From positions 1-29,567 of the forward strand of contig CAYMWP010000047.1 of NCBI GenBank assembly GCA_964393895.1: 29,567 nucleotides of DNA, read 5' to 3'. Shown piece by piece: positions 1 to 7,636 of the stretch. The first letter of the stretch is position 1. The number at the start of each line of letters is the position of its first letter. The notes beneath the pieces were generated by a model. The model was not told the DNA's origin, ran no database searches, and was given only the letters and a program-made list of their open reading frames with translations. The translations under genes and the position numbers were made by a program. The DNA is from B4-G1 sp964393895 (GTDB lineage Bacteria > Chloroflexota > Anaerolineae > B4-G1).

Positions 1-36
1 TCAGGGCGACGCGGCCGGCGCAAAGCGGAACGAATT

Positions 37-100
37 TATGCATCGCTGCACTTAGGTGCATAGGAAAAACTAGCCAGCACCGTCTGTTTTACGGCGGTGC
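37..100. repeat. Two small hairpins at left edge
   Basis: TATGCA at 37-42 pairs with TGCATA at 57-62. A second hairpin lies at 77-100, with GCACCG and CGGTGC arms around a CTGTTTTA-type loop. The second resembles hairpins at 7821-7841 and 10955-10977, all sharing a CTGT..(A)C(T)GCGG core, so it looks like a member of a dispersed short palindrome family. It sits downstream of the pbpC end and could also stop minus-strand transcription, but it has no convincing T-run. Nothing else is recognisable in the first 110 bases. Confidence 0.4.
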
Positions 101-116
101 GGCTTCAAAACGGGAA

Positions 117-411
117 TTACTGCTTCCAGGTGCGCATCGCCGTCGTCGGCAGGCTGCCGGGCCAGCAAGAGATAGCCACGCTGCCTGCCGGATCGCCAGG
201 CCCGGTGGGAGTGACCGAGTAGCTACTGATTTCTTTGCGCCTTGGAGCTGAGGTCGCCTTCTTTGATGCTGACGGTATACCGCGTGGCTCGCCCAAAGCC
301 ATCGCCGGCCGGCTCGATGGTAAAGGCGGCCTCCACCGTCTGCGCGTTCATCGGCTGGAATATCAGTTGGATGGGGGCCGCGATCTGCCACCTCCAATCT
401 CTAGTTTCCAA
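117..411 (-). pseudogene. Remnant of bacterial Ig-like domain protein (possible A2M fragment)
   Basis: On the minus strand, 411 to 223 encodes a short peptide with the pattern API-LIFQPMNAQTVEAAFTIEP followed by RATRYTVSIKEG. This is the consensus of SbsA-type bacterial Ig-like domains, but the middle of the domain, usually a GTFSW..NTLTF stretch, is missing. The frame closes at a stop at 223; a neighbouring frame stays open to 117 without a recognisable match. Such Ig-like domains often stand near the N-terminus of bacterial alpha-2-macroglobulins, whose genes are commonly next to pbpC, as in E. coli. It directly follows pbpC in the same orientation, overlapping its end by about 10 bases. 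My reading is a decayed A2M start; a short unrelated ORF is possible. Confidence 0.35.
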
Positions 412-3013
412 TTTCTATTATGACACGATTCCCCTCCGCCACATTCCCCTCCCCATCCACCCCCACCGCCGTGAAGGTGTGCGTGCCAACCGCCATCGGC
501 CACAGCGCCTGGTAGGGTGGGGCGGTCAGGGTCGCCAGGGGGAGGCCGTCCACGAGCAGCGTCACCCGTTGCAGCGAGACGGTGTCGGCGGGACGGGCAG
601 CCACGACGATCTGCTGCGCCGACGCGGGAAGCTCTGGCGAGATCCGGTAGCGGCTTCCCTGGTCGGGGCTGGTCAGAATTAGGGAGTAGGGAGTAGGGGG
701 TAGGGAGTAGGGGGGCGTGTCACCTGTAGTTTGCGCGGCGGGGCATAGGGGCGAGTACGCCTGCGGCGGCTGGGGAATGTTCTGCCAGCGCACCCAGTCC
801 TGGGCCTCGGCGGGGTAGAGGGTGTAACGCTCCTGGGTGGTGAATTCGGGCGGGCAATCTGGGCCGGCCAGCAACCCATTGCGCGTGTCGAGTGTGTACG
901 TCCAGTGCCAGTCGTCGCTTCGCGCTGGCTCCGTCCCTGCGATGAAAAGCTCAGTGATCGTGTGAGGACAACGCACAGGCCATCTTCCCGCCCCCTGCTC
1001 GTCTGCCCCCCCACTCCTCTGCTCCTCCGCTGGTCTCAGCCCGCTATCGGCGCACACCTCCACCCGCGTCATCCCGTCCGGCTCCACAAACTCGCGCTGC
1101 GGCACGCCTTTGAGTAGTTCCTCCATCAGGTCGTGCCAGATGGGGGCGGCGCCGGTCACGCCGCTGACGTGGTTCATCGGCGAGTTGTCGGCGTTGCCGG
1201 CCCACACGCCGACGACCAGATCGGGCGTGTAGCCCACCGTCCAGTTGTCGCGCCAGTCGGTGGTGGTGCCGGTCTTGGCCGCGGCCGGACGGGAGAGGCG
1301 CAGCGCGCTCCCCTCCCCGAAGGAGGGAGCGCGGGCCAGGTTGTCGCTCAGGATGTCGGTGATGAGGTAGGCCACGCGCTCGTCCAGCACGCGCTCGCCC
1401 GGCGTGGTTTCCCAGACCTTGAGCACCCGCCCGCTGCTATCCTCCACACGGGTGATCGTGACCGGCTCGAGCCGGTAGCCGGTGTTGGCAAAGGCCCCGT
1501 AGGCGGCCGTCAGCTCCAGGAGCCGCACCTCGCCGCCGCCCAACGTCAGCGCCAGGCCGAAGCGGTCGGCGTCGTCGAAGGTGGTGACGCCCAGTGCGCG
1601 GGCCAATTTGGTCATCTCCTCCAACCCCACGTGATCCAGCACCTTGACGGCGACCAGGTTGTAGCTGGAGGCCAACGCCTCCCGCAGCAGCACCGGCCCG
1701 TGCCACTGGCGGTCATAGTTGCGGGGGACGTAGGGATCGCCCTCGCGGGTGACAAAGGCGGTGCGCACGTCCACCATCATCGTGGCGGCGGTGAGCGAGC
1801 CGTGCCCTGAGCCTGTCGAAGGGTCAGGGCGGGTGGGGTCGAAAGCGGCCGCGTAGGTGATGGGCTTGATGGAGGAGCCGGGCTGGCGGAGCGTGACCGT
1901 GCCGTTGACCGCGCCGTCAATCTGTGGGTCAAAGTAGTCGGGGCTGCCGACCATCGCCAACACCTCGCCGGTGTGGGGATTCATCACCACCACCGCCACA
2001 TTGTTGACGTTGCGGGGCGGCTGGATGTCGGCCAGTTGCGTCATCCGATAGCGCATGATGCGCAGGGCCGCGTCCTGCGCGTCCAAATCCAGCGTGGTGT
2101 GAACCTGCAATCCCTGGATATAGATCGCTTCCAGCCCAAATTCCCTCTCCAGTTGGCTGCGCACGTACATCACAAAGTGGGGCGCTTCGATGGGGAAGGG
2201 GACTGAGGCAAAGCTCAAGTCCTCGTTGGCCGCCAGGTCGGCCTCCTGCTGGGAGACGTAGCCGTGTTCGACCATCAACCCCAGCACCACCCGCTGGCGC
2301 TCCCGGGCGGCGGCGGGATTCTCCAGCGGGTTGTAGGTGGCTGGCGACTGGGGCAGCCCTGCCAGCAACGCGCACTCGGCCAGGTCGAGCTCAGTTGCGT
2401 CCTTGGCAAAGTAGGTGCGGGCGGCCGCCTCCAGGCCATAGGCCAGGTTGCCGTAATTGGACTCGTTCAGGTACAGGGTTAGGATTTCGTCTTTGCTGTA
2501 GGTGCGCGCCAGGCGGTAGGCCAGGATCGCCTCGCGTAGCTTGCGCTCCAGGCTGATCTCGACTCGCTCCTCTGGCGAGAGCAGCAGGTTGCGGGCCAAT
2601 TGCTGAGTGATGGTGCTGCCGCCGGAGAGAATCTCGCCTCCTTGGATGTTGATCCACAACGCGCGCAGAATGGCCCAGAAATCCACGCCGGGGTTCTCGT
2701 AAAAGCTGGCGTCCTCGGTGGCGATGGTGGCGTCCGCGCAGGTCTGGGGCACCTCGGCCAGAGAGATGGGGGTGTGCGCGCCAGAGTGTGGGTCGAGGAT
2801 CTCGTACAGCAATCGCCCGCGGCGGTCGTAGATGCGGGTGGAGGGGGCAGCGACCCGTTCGTACAGCCGGTCGGGAGAGGGCAGGTCGACCGCGAGCCAG
2901 TGGAGCGCGCCCAGGGCGGTCAGCGCGAGCAGCAGAGCAAGGGGGATGAGAAGGCGTGAAGCGTGAGACGTAAAACGTGAGGGGTGTTTAGTGTTGCGTG
3001 TTGCGCGTCGCAT
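401..3013 (-). CDS. pbpC: Bifunctional penicillin-binding protein 1C
   Basis: An 870-residue class A PBP that polymerises and cross-links peptidoglycan outside the membrane. A short cytoplasmic tail and one membrane segment (about 21-42) precede the GT51 glycosyltransferase domain, with Glu100 in ATEDASFYENPG and GGSTITQQLARN at 131-142. The transpeptidase domain has S380-S-I-K383, S450-Y-N and AAKTGT. The C-terminus (about the last 95 residues) matches the PBP1C-specific BiPBP_C domain. The ATG at 3013 shares its A with the TGA of the upstream kinase, so the two are translationally coupled; a GTG at 3016 is possible. Three low-complexity or palindromic stretches are embedded in frame: the N-terminal tail, the DPSTGSGHG insert at 397-405 and a Pro/Tyr/Ser repeat before BiPBP_C. 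A Gly/Glu/Arg-rich stretch also separates the transpeptidase from the end domain. Family assignment is firm. Confidence 0.93.
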   Translation of the reverse strand: MRRATRNTKHPSRFTSHASRLLIPLALLLALTALGALHWLAVDLPSPDRLYERVAAPSTRIYDRRGRLLYEILDPHSGAHTPISLAEVPQTCADATIATEDASFYENPGVDFWAILRALWINIQGGEILSGGSTITQQLARNLLLSPEERVEISLERKLREAILAYRLARTYSKDEILTLYLNESNYGNLAYGLEAAARTYFAKDATELDLAECALLAGLPQSPATYNPLENPAAARERQRVVLGLMVEHGYVSQQEADLAANEDLSFASVPFPIEAPHFVMYVRSQLEREFGLEAIYIQGLQVHTTLDLDAQDAALRIMRYRMTQLADIQPPRNVNNVAVVVMNPHTGEVLAMVGSPDYFDPQIDGAVNGTVTLRQPGSSIKPITYAAAFDPTRPDPSTGSGHGSLTAATMMVDVRTAFVTREGDPYVPRNYDRQWHGPVLLREALASSYNLVAVKVLDHVGLEEMTKLARALGVTTFDDADRFGLALTLGGGEVRLLELTAAYGAFANTGYRLEPVTITRVEDSSGRVLKVWETTPGERVLDERVAYLITDILSDNLARAPSFGEGSALRLSRPAAAKTGTTTDWRDNWTVGYTPDLVVGVWAGNADNSPMNHVSGVTGAAPIWHDLMEELLKGVPQREFVEPDGMTRVEVCADSGLRPAEEQRSGGADEQGAGRWPVRCPHTITELFIAGTEPARSDDWHWTYTLDTRNGLLAGPDCPPEFTTQERYTLYPAEAQDWVRWQNIPQPPQAYSPLCPAAQTTGDTPPYSLPPTPYSLILTSPDQGSRYRISPELPASAQQIVVAARPADTVSLQRVTLLVDGLPLATLTAPPYQALWPMAVGTHTFTAVGVDGEGNVAEGNRVIIEIGN
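680..716. repeat. G-rich GGGAGTA tandem repeat inside pbpC
   Basis: The plus strand reads GGG runs spaced by AGTA or TA, at least five G-runs in 37 bases, fitting a G-quadruplex pattern. It lies on the template strand of pbpC and is translated as the TPPYSLPPTPYSL linker just before the BiPBP_C domain, so the repeat has been kept in frame. Confidence 0.7.
1804..1830. repeat. GCCCTGA..TCAGGGC palindromic repeat inside pbpC
   Basis: Arms GCCCTGA (1804-1810) and TCAGGGC (1824-1830) enclose a CCTGTCGAAGG core. The CCTTCGACAGGCTCAGG-type sequence is one I recognise as a widespread dispersed repeat in many bacterial assemblies. Here it is read in frame as the DPSTGSGHG insert between the SxxK and SxN motifs of the transpeptidase domain. 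Confidence 0.65.
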
Positions 3014-4722
3014 CACGGTTTGTAGTCTCGCAAAATTGATCCGCCGATGTACTCACGCAGGATAGAGTTGTCGGGTACCATATCGGGGCCGCAAGGCTCG
3101 AACCATTGCAGAAAGCTCAGCAGTCGTTTGGCCTCCACGCGCCTGGGGCTGGCCGGCTCGACCTGCAACAGCAGCGGCTCGACCAGCGGCTTGAGCACCG
3201 CCAGCTCGTAGACCAGCGCCGAGTTGAACATCACGTCGGCGTGCTCCTGGTAAGGAAAGATGTGTCGCTTCTCCCCCCGGCGCACGCTTTCCCAGCGCTT
3301 TAGAGTCTCCTCGGCCGTGTATCCCCGGTAAGTGGCGTCCCGCAAGATGCGGCGGATGAGGCGGGTATCGGTCGTCGGCACCCGGTTGTGGCGGTCAATG
3401 TTGAGCTGCGTCAGCGCCGAGAGATAGATGCGAAAGATGCTCTCTTCTGGCAACGACGGCACCAGTTGGGGGTTCAGGCCGTGGATGCCCTCGACGATGA
3501 TGATGTGATCGGGCCCAAGTTGGACGGTCTCGCCCTTCTCCCGACGGCCGGTCTTGAAGTTGAAATGAGGAATCTGTACCTCTTCTCCACCCACGAGGGC
3601 CAGGAGGTGCTGATTGAATAGCGGGATGTCCAGAGCCTCCAGAGCTTCAAAGTCGTATTCGCCGTGCTCGTCGCGGGGTGTCTTTTCCCGATCCACAAAG
3701 TAATTGTCCAGTTCCAGGGGGAAGGGACGGATGCCGTGAGCCAGCAACTGGACAGAGAGCCGCTTGGAGAAAGTGGTCTTGCCGGCGGCGGATGGGCCGG
3801 CGATGAGCACCAAGCGCACCTCATCCCGCCAGCGGGCGATCAGATCGGCAGTCTGCGCGATGCGTTGTTCGTGCAGCGCCTCCGAGACGAGGATGATCTC
3901 GCGGATGCGCTTGTTGGCGATGGCCTCGTTCAATCCGCTCACCGATTCCACGCCGAGCAGGTGCAGCCATTTGCCATACTCGTGAAAGATGGCCATAAGC
4001 TGGGGATAATCGCGCACCGGGCGGAGCTCGGTCGGCCAGTGGCGGCGAGGATACTGGAGCACAAACCCCGATGTCCACTGGTGCAGGGCAAAGTAGCGCA
4101 GGTACCCGGCGGAGGGTACCATGTAGCCGTGAAAGTAGTCGCGCAAGCCGCGTAGCGTGTAGAGCGAAAGATAACCTTTTCGTCGGCGGGCCAAAAGCTG
4201 AGCTTTTTCCTCCTCGCCACGGGCGCGAAACATCTGGGTGACCTCGTCGAGCGGCGCGTATCCTCGTGTGATCGGAGCATCCTCGGCGACGATCTGGCGC
4301 ATGCGGCTCTCAATCTGCTGCAACTCCTCGCTGGTGAACGGCTCCCGCCCCCGCACCTGGCAGAAGAAGCCGCCAAAGGGCAGTGAGTGATCCACGAAAA
4401 CCTGAGCCTCGGGGAACAGTTCGTGTACGGCGGTCACCAGCAGGAAGGAGAGGGAGCGGCGGTAGATGCGCACGCCGTCCGAGTCTGAGAGGAACACAGG
4501 ATCCACCCTGGCGTCGGATTGCAGCGGATAGGTCAGCTCGCGCAAGTCATCGTTGACCAACGCAGCGATGACAGGTACCGGGCTTTCACCCAGCGCAGCC
4601 TCGATGTATTGCGCCACTGACGTCCCCACCGGGGCCTCGAATGTCCGCCCGCTAGGGAACCGCGCCTGGGCTGTCTGGCGGGGCTTGGCGCTCCGCACGA
4701 GTGTGCTTTGTTCGCTTTCCAT
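3013..4722 (-). CDS. TGS-domain nucleoside (uridine-type) kinase
   Basis: A 569-residue cytosolic protein. Residues about 18-85 look like a TGS domain (RFPSGRTFEAPVGTSVAQYI), followed by a region like the second additional domain of threonyl/alanyl-tRNA synthetases. From about 300 a phosphoribulokinase/uridine kinase P-loop domain begins: Walker A GPSAAGKTT at 309-317, a LELDNYFVDREKTP substrate segment, and IIIVEGIHGLNP. This three-part layout is known in proteins annotated as nucleoside kinases in Clostridia and Thermotogae; the true phosphate acceptor, probably a pyrimidine nucleoside, is not settled from sequence. The start ATG at 4722 has only a weak Shine-Dalgarno. The stop overlaps the pbpC start. 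A terminator-like hairpin lies just upstream (4748-4768), so it probably has its own promoter. Confidence 0.85.
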   Translation of the reverse strand: MESEQSTLVRSAKPRQTAQARFPSGRTFEAPVGTSVAQYIEAALGESPVPVIAALVNDDLRELTYPLQSDARVDPVFLSDSDGVRIYRRSLSFLLVTAVHELFPEAQVFVDHSLPFGGFFCQVRGREPFTSEELQQIESRMRQIVAEDAPITRGYAPLDEVTQMFRARGEEEKAQLLARRRKGYLSLYTLRGLRDYFHGYMVPSAGYLRYFALHQWTSGFVLQYPRRHWPTELRPVRDYPQLMAIFHEYGKWLHLLGVESVSGLNEAIANKRIREIILVSEALHEQRIAQTADLIARWRDEVRLVLIAGPSAAGKTTFSKRLSVQLLAHGIRPFPLELDNYFVDREKTPRDEHGEYDFEALEALDIPLFNQHLLALVGGEEVQIPHFNFKTGRREKGETVQLGPDHIIIVEGIHGLNPQLVPSLPEESIFRIYLSALTQLNIDRHNRVPTTDTRLIRRILRDATYRGYTAEETLKRWESVRRGEKRHIFPYQEHADVMFNSALVYELAVLKPLVEPLLLQVEPASPRRVEAKRLLSFLQWFEPCGPDMVPDNSILREYIGGSILRDYKP

Positions 4723-4747
4723 TGCGCACCGCTGTCTATTGAGAGAT

Positions 4748-4768
4748 AAAAACGGCCACTGAGGCCGT
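4748..4768 (-). terminator. Rho-independent terminator
   Basis: Read on the minus strand: ACGGCC, loop TCAGT, GGCCGT, then a run of five T. It lies about 130 bases beyond the stop of the 129-residue protein gene and before the kinase start, so it should end that upstream transcript. Confidence 0.7.
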
Positions 4769-4780
4769 CAATGACATACG

Positions 4781-4905
4781 GGTGTGTTTCAAATGAGTTG
4801 GGTAAGACCTCGGAGGTCTAATGAGATGTGTTTTCAGGCTCAAAAACTGCCCGAATCGGCGGTTTTGGGCGAGCACAAGCTCGACAGAGACCTCCGAGGT
4901 CTTAG
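4781..4905. repeat. Composite inverted-repeat element (copy 1 of a 40-bp dispersed repeat)
   Basis: AGACCTCGGAGGTCT at 4805-4819 is repeated as its exact reverse complement at 4888-4902. Between them a hairpin pairs AAAACTGCC (4843-4851) with GGCGGTTTT (4858-4866). The left 40 bases (4781-4820) match 10211-10250 at 39 of 40 positions, so this is a dispersed element. It ends right at the stop of the 129-residue protein gene (4902). Confidence 0.75.
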
Positions 4906-5291
4906 AATGGCAACATCACACGCCCGGCCATCACCAGCGCCATGCAGCCACACAGTCCCACATCCAGAAATACCAAGACGGCCAAGACGAACCGCTGCCA
5001 CGGCTCCAGGCCCGAAAACAGACGAGTTAGAGAAGGTTTGTCCTCATCCTCAAACTCTTCCTCCACCTGGGCCATCTGCTCCCGCAATCCTTCCAGGATG
5101 TCCCCCTCGCCCACCTGTTCCAGTGGTTCCTGGAATGCCTCTTCGGGCAGAGCAACTTGCCTCTCTACGCCCGCCATCAGGCCCTCGACGCTCTCCTGCT
5201 CTGAACTTGTATCTCGTTCCACCGGCCCCAGTTGATCCCCTAGCTGTTGATCTCGCATCTCGACGAGCCAATCAGGTAGTTCGTCCGCCAT
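4902..5291 (-). CDS. Acidic tail-anchored hypothetical protein
   Basis: A 129-residue protein with no family I can name. Residues 1-95 are strongly acidic and Glu/Gln-rich, probably helical or disordered; residues about 98-122 (WQRFVLAVLVFLDVGLCG and on) form one hydrophobic segment ending in a very short tail, consistent with a C-terminal membrane anchor. It lacks a signal peptide. It stands alone between the terminator of the FtsK-like operon (5417-5441) and the terminator at 4748-4768, so it is probably a monocistronic unit. Its stop codon lies in the right arm of the repeat element. Composition suggests a real gene, since the frame is open and the membrane segment is well placed, but the function is unknown. 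Confidence 0.65.
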   Translation of the reverse strand: MADELPDWLVEMRDQQLGDQLGPVERDTSSEQESVEGLMAGVERQVALPEEAFQEPLEQVGEGDILEGLREQMAQVEEEFEDEDKPSLTRLFSGLEPWQRFVLAVLVFLDVGLCGCMALVMAGRVMLPF

Positions 5292-5416
5292 ACGCAGCCT
5301 CCCCGTTTGACCATGATCTCCGATTCAAGACCTGTTGATTCAATCCGATCTCCAATCCCCCCATAAGATACCGCCAAACTCGCCAAAAGTCAAATGGCCG
5401 AACTCTGCCCTAAACG

Positions 5417-5441
5417 GAAAAAGCCGGGGTTTCCCCCGGCT
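5417..5441 (-). terminator. Strong rho-independent terminator of the SOS operon
   Basis: On the minus strand AGCCGGGG, a short AAA-containing loop, CCCCGGCT, then TTTTTCC. It is about 33 bases past the stop of the last gene of the FtsK-like operon, marking its end. Confidence 0.85.
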
Positions 5442-5473
5442 CTCACTCGCCATTGAGGCCCGATCAATCAATC

Positions 5474-5725
5474 TTATCCCCCACGCACTTTCTCCTCTTG
5501 CCCCAGCCAAAAGTGGTGCCGCAGCACAGAAGGCAACGGCGACACACGCACCTGGCCCACTTTCTGCCCCTCGCCATTACCATTGCCCCCCAAGGCCAGA
5601 GGATGGACGTAGCAGATGTCGGGAGCCGCGCCGAACTTTTGGCGGTAGCGCCGCGCCGCCCGCCCTATCTTTTCCGCCAGTCCGCGTCTTGGATCATCGT
5701 CGTACCACAAAAGACCTTCTTGCAT
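5474..5725 (-). CDS. Small hypothetical protein, last gene of FtsK-like SOS operon
   Basis: An 83-residue protein beginning MQEGLLWYDDDP, chosen because GGGGAGG sits seven bases before the ATG at 5725; in-frame ATGs at 5755 and 5758 have no such site. It has a basic amphipathic segment (LAEKIGRAARRYRQKFG) and a DICYVHP strand, then a Gly-rich stretch. I have seen the pattern of WYD(D/N)DP, then ARRYRQKFG, then CYVHP in small uncharacterised proteins of Chloroflexota, but no function is known. It is fourth in the operon, 35 bases after the preceding stop, and is followed by the terminator. Predicted soluble, with no membrane segment. Confidence 0.65.
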   Translation of the reverse strand: MQEGLLWYDDDPRRGLAEKIGRAARRYRQKFGAAPDICYVHPLALGGNGNGEGQKVGQVRVSPLPSVLRHHFWLGQEEKVRGG

Positions 5726-5760
5726 CGCACTGCCTCCCCAACTAGTGTCAGACATCATCG

Positions 5761-6057
5761 CTAACGGCGGATATGCCAGGTATTGTACCGCGCGTCCTGA
5801 TACAAATTGAACGTTCCCTCGGCGCAACGCACGCGGAAACAATGCCGCCCCACCCGGTTGCCCATATTGCGCCGCGCGACCGTCCAGCAACGCTCCACGG
5901 CCTCTACGTCGTACCGCTTACCACGCCACACGAATTGCTTGGGGAAATAACCGTGCCGCCGCTTCCGCATCTCTATAGATTCTACCCTGCGCCGACGACG
6001 CTCTTTCCCTCCTTGCCTCGCCCGAACCCCTCGTCTCAAACTAAGAACAGCGCTCAT
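5761..6057 (-). CDS. Small basic protein resembling DUF6504
   Basis: A 98-residue protein. The ATG at 6057 is preferred because GGGAGGA lies seven bases upstream; a longer form from 6075 lacks this. The N-terminal third is very Arg-rich (RRGVRARQGGKERRRRR). The C-terminal part, from FVWRGKRYDVEAVERCW to HCFRVRCAEGTFNLYQDARYNTWHI, has the layout of DUF6504: a WRG..Y.V strand, a helix, then a FRV..G..LY.D...W hairpin. DUF6504 proteins are small and often associated with DNA repair genes (for example near DNA polymerase Y genes), which fits the SOS control here. It overlaps the upstream membrane protein gene by 17 bases. The family call is by eye. Confidence 0.6.
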   Translation of the reverse strand: MSAVLSLRRGVRARQGGKERRRRRVESIEMRKRRHGYFPKQFVWRGKRYDVEAVERCWTVARRNMGNRVGRHCFRVRCAEGTFNLYQDARYNTWHIRR

Positions 6058-6460
6058 AGGACATTCCTCCCACATCTACCGGCGCTCCACCAACCACGGT
6101 GAAATTCCGCTGCATCGGCGCGGACACCGAGGGTGGAAGCACATTCCAGCCAGAGGGCTGCTGCCCTCCCGGCGGCGCGACCACGACTACTGGGGGGTAC
6201 GCGTTTTGCGGCGGCGTAGAGAACCTTGCCTGCCCCTCGCGCTCACCATCCCGCTTGCGGCTGACGGCGACGATGAGCAAGCTGGTGGGGATGGCGGACC
6301 CCACGCCACACACCGCCCCCGCCAACACCGCCAACGACTCGTCGCTCAAGCGGTTGCCGACGATCACGGCCAGCGACACGGCAAAAGCCAGCAGCGCTAG
6401 CCCCCCGAACACCTTCAGACGCCCCCAGGCGCCGTTGTTATTCCTCGTCACCTCGTTCAT
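6041..6460 (-). CDS. Small two-helix membrane protein in FtsK-like operon
   Basis: A 139-residue protein starting MNEVTRNN at 6460, ten bases after GGGAGGA and five bases after the stop of the FtsK-like gene. Two hydrophobic helices (about 17-36, KVFGGLALLAFAVSLAVIVG, and about 42-65, SLAVLAGAVCGVGSAIPTSLLIV) are joined by a short NRLSDE loop. A charged RKRDGEREG segment and a Pro/Val-rich C-terminal tail follow. It is not a named family. Because the neighbouring FtsK-like motor lacks its own membrane domain, this protein is a candidate membrane anchor or partner; that is an inference from operon order only. Confidence 0.68.
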   Translation of the reverse strand: MNEVTRNNNGAWGRLKVFGGLALLAFAVSLAVIVGNRLSDESLAVLAGAVCGVGSAIPTSLLIVAVSRKRDGEREGQARFSTPPQNAYPPVVVVAPPGGQQPSGWNVLPPSVSAPMQRNFTVVGGAPVDVGGMSYERCS

Positions 6461-6465
6461 CCGCT

Positions 6466-7605
6466 CTATTCCTCCCACAATGCTTCACTCAACTGGTTGA
6501 CCGGCCAGGGCAAGGCGATAGAGTGCGCAGGAGCGGTCAAAGAAAGAATGTCGTGGGCGCTCTCCCCTTGTGCCAGGTGAGCGGCCAGTTCCCGGATCTC
6601 CTGCGGCGAAACGTGCGCCGCCTGGAAGCGGGTCACGCGCCCCTCGGCCACGGCCAAAAAGTCACCGCGCCCCATCAACCGCTCGGCCCCGGTGCCGCTC
6701 CAACCGGTGGCCGTGCGGGCGTCCCCGGCGCTGGTCACGCGCCCCACCAGCCGTACCGGAAAGTTCGCCTTGACCAGCGGGCCAAGCACGGCGGTGGTGG
6801 GCTTTTGCGTGGCGGCGATGACGTGGATACCGACCTCGCGCCCGCGCTGTGTCAGACGGGTCAGCGCCCGCTGCACTTCCTTCCCGCCCACCATCAGCAG
6901 ATCCGCCAACTCGTCAATCACGACCACCACGTGCGGCTGCTGCCCCCTCGCCGGCGACGTACTCCCCGCCCCAGCGATAGGGCCTCGTCTCTCCATCAAG
7001 CGTACCAGACTGCGCAGGGCTTCCGTCGTCTCGCCCACCTCGCGGAGAACGTGGCGCGCCAGGTGGGGCAACTCCTCGAAGAGGGCAAATGCGTGTCCCT
7101 TGGGATCTATCAACACCATGCTCAGTTGAGAGCCAGCCGCGTTGGACATCGCCAGGCTGAGGATCATCGTTTGCAGGAGCACCGTCTTTCCAGAACCCGT
7201 CGTTCCGGCTACCAGAATGTGCGCGACGTCGGGGGAGGGCAAGCGGATGAGTAGGGGGGAGCCGTCCTCGGCCAGCCCCAAGATCGCGGTCACGGGTGGG
7301 ACGGATCCATCGTCGTCGAGCTGGCGATAGAGAGGCAGCAAGCGCACCGCCTGAGGGTCGTCGCGAGGCACTTCGATGGCCACCGCTGCCCCACGCCGCG
7401 ATACCCGGCAATTGGATGCGTCGAGCGCGGCCGCCAACTCTTCGCTCAAGTTCTTGATCTTGGAGATCTTGGCGCCCACCGCCGGCAGCACCTGAAAGCG
7501 CACCCAGCGCGGTGTCACCGTGCCGCCGGTGACCCGCGCGGGGATCTTGTGTAACGATAGCACCGACTCGATCCGGTCGGCCTGGAATTCTAGCTTTTTG
7601 TGCAC
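6466..7605 (-). CDS. Soluble FtsK/SpoIIIE-type DNA translocase
   Basis: A 379-residue protein with the FtsK alpha-like segment (IPARVTGGTVTPRWVRFQVLPAVGAKISKI, about 21-50) and the RecA-like beta motor: Walker A GTTGSGKT at 134-141, a LIDPKGHAFALFEELPHL strand-loop, Walker B VVVVIDELADLL, the TQRGREVGIHVIAATQKP sensor region, and FPVRLVGRV. It lacks the four-helix N-terminal membrane domain and the C-terminal winged-helix gamma domain of cell-division FtsK, so it is about half the usual size. The GTG start at 7605 is preceded by GGAGGG. It heads a four-gene operon driven by an SOS-boxed promoter. By family knowledge it should pump double-stranded DNA using ATP. Whether it acts in chromosome rescue, division arrest or mobile-element transfer is open. 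Confidence 0.88.
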   Translation of the reverse strand: MHKKLEFQADRIESVLSLHKIPARVTGGTVTPRWVRFQVLPAVGAKISKIKNLSEELAAALDASNCRVSRRGAAVAIEVPRDDPQAVRLLPLYRQLDDDGSVPPVTAILGLAEDGSPLLIRLPSPDVAHILVAGTTGSGKTVLLQTMILSLAMSNAAGSQLSMVLIDPKGHAFALFEELPHLARHVLREVGETTEALRSLVRLMERRGPIAGAGSTSPARGQQPHVVVVIDELADLLMVGGKEVQRALTRLTQRGREVGIHVIAATQKPTTAVLGPLVKANFPVRLVGRVTSAGDARTATGWSGTGAERLMGRGDFLAVAEGRVTRFQAAHVSPQEIRELAAHLAQGESAHDILSLTAPAHSIALPWPVNQLSEALWEE

Positions 7606-7636
7606 CGTTGTTTGCCCTCCAGCCGCTATGCAATTA

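Noticed and set aside
4781..4905. Riboswitch or T-box ahead of the kinase
   Set aside because: The structure is a dispersed repeat with a copy at 10211 in a different setting, and a terminator lies between it and the kinase start.
5726..5890. Longer start for the 83-residue protein
   Set aside because: It would overlap the preceding gene by about 130 bases; the ATG at 5725 has a strong ribosome site.
5474..7605. Calling the FtsK-like operon an integrative element
   Set aside because: No integrase, relaxase, attachment repeats or tRNA are present in the window, so mobility cannot be supported.
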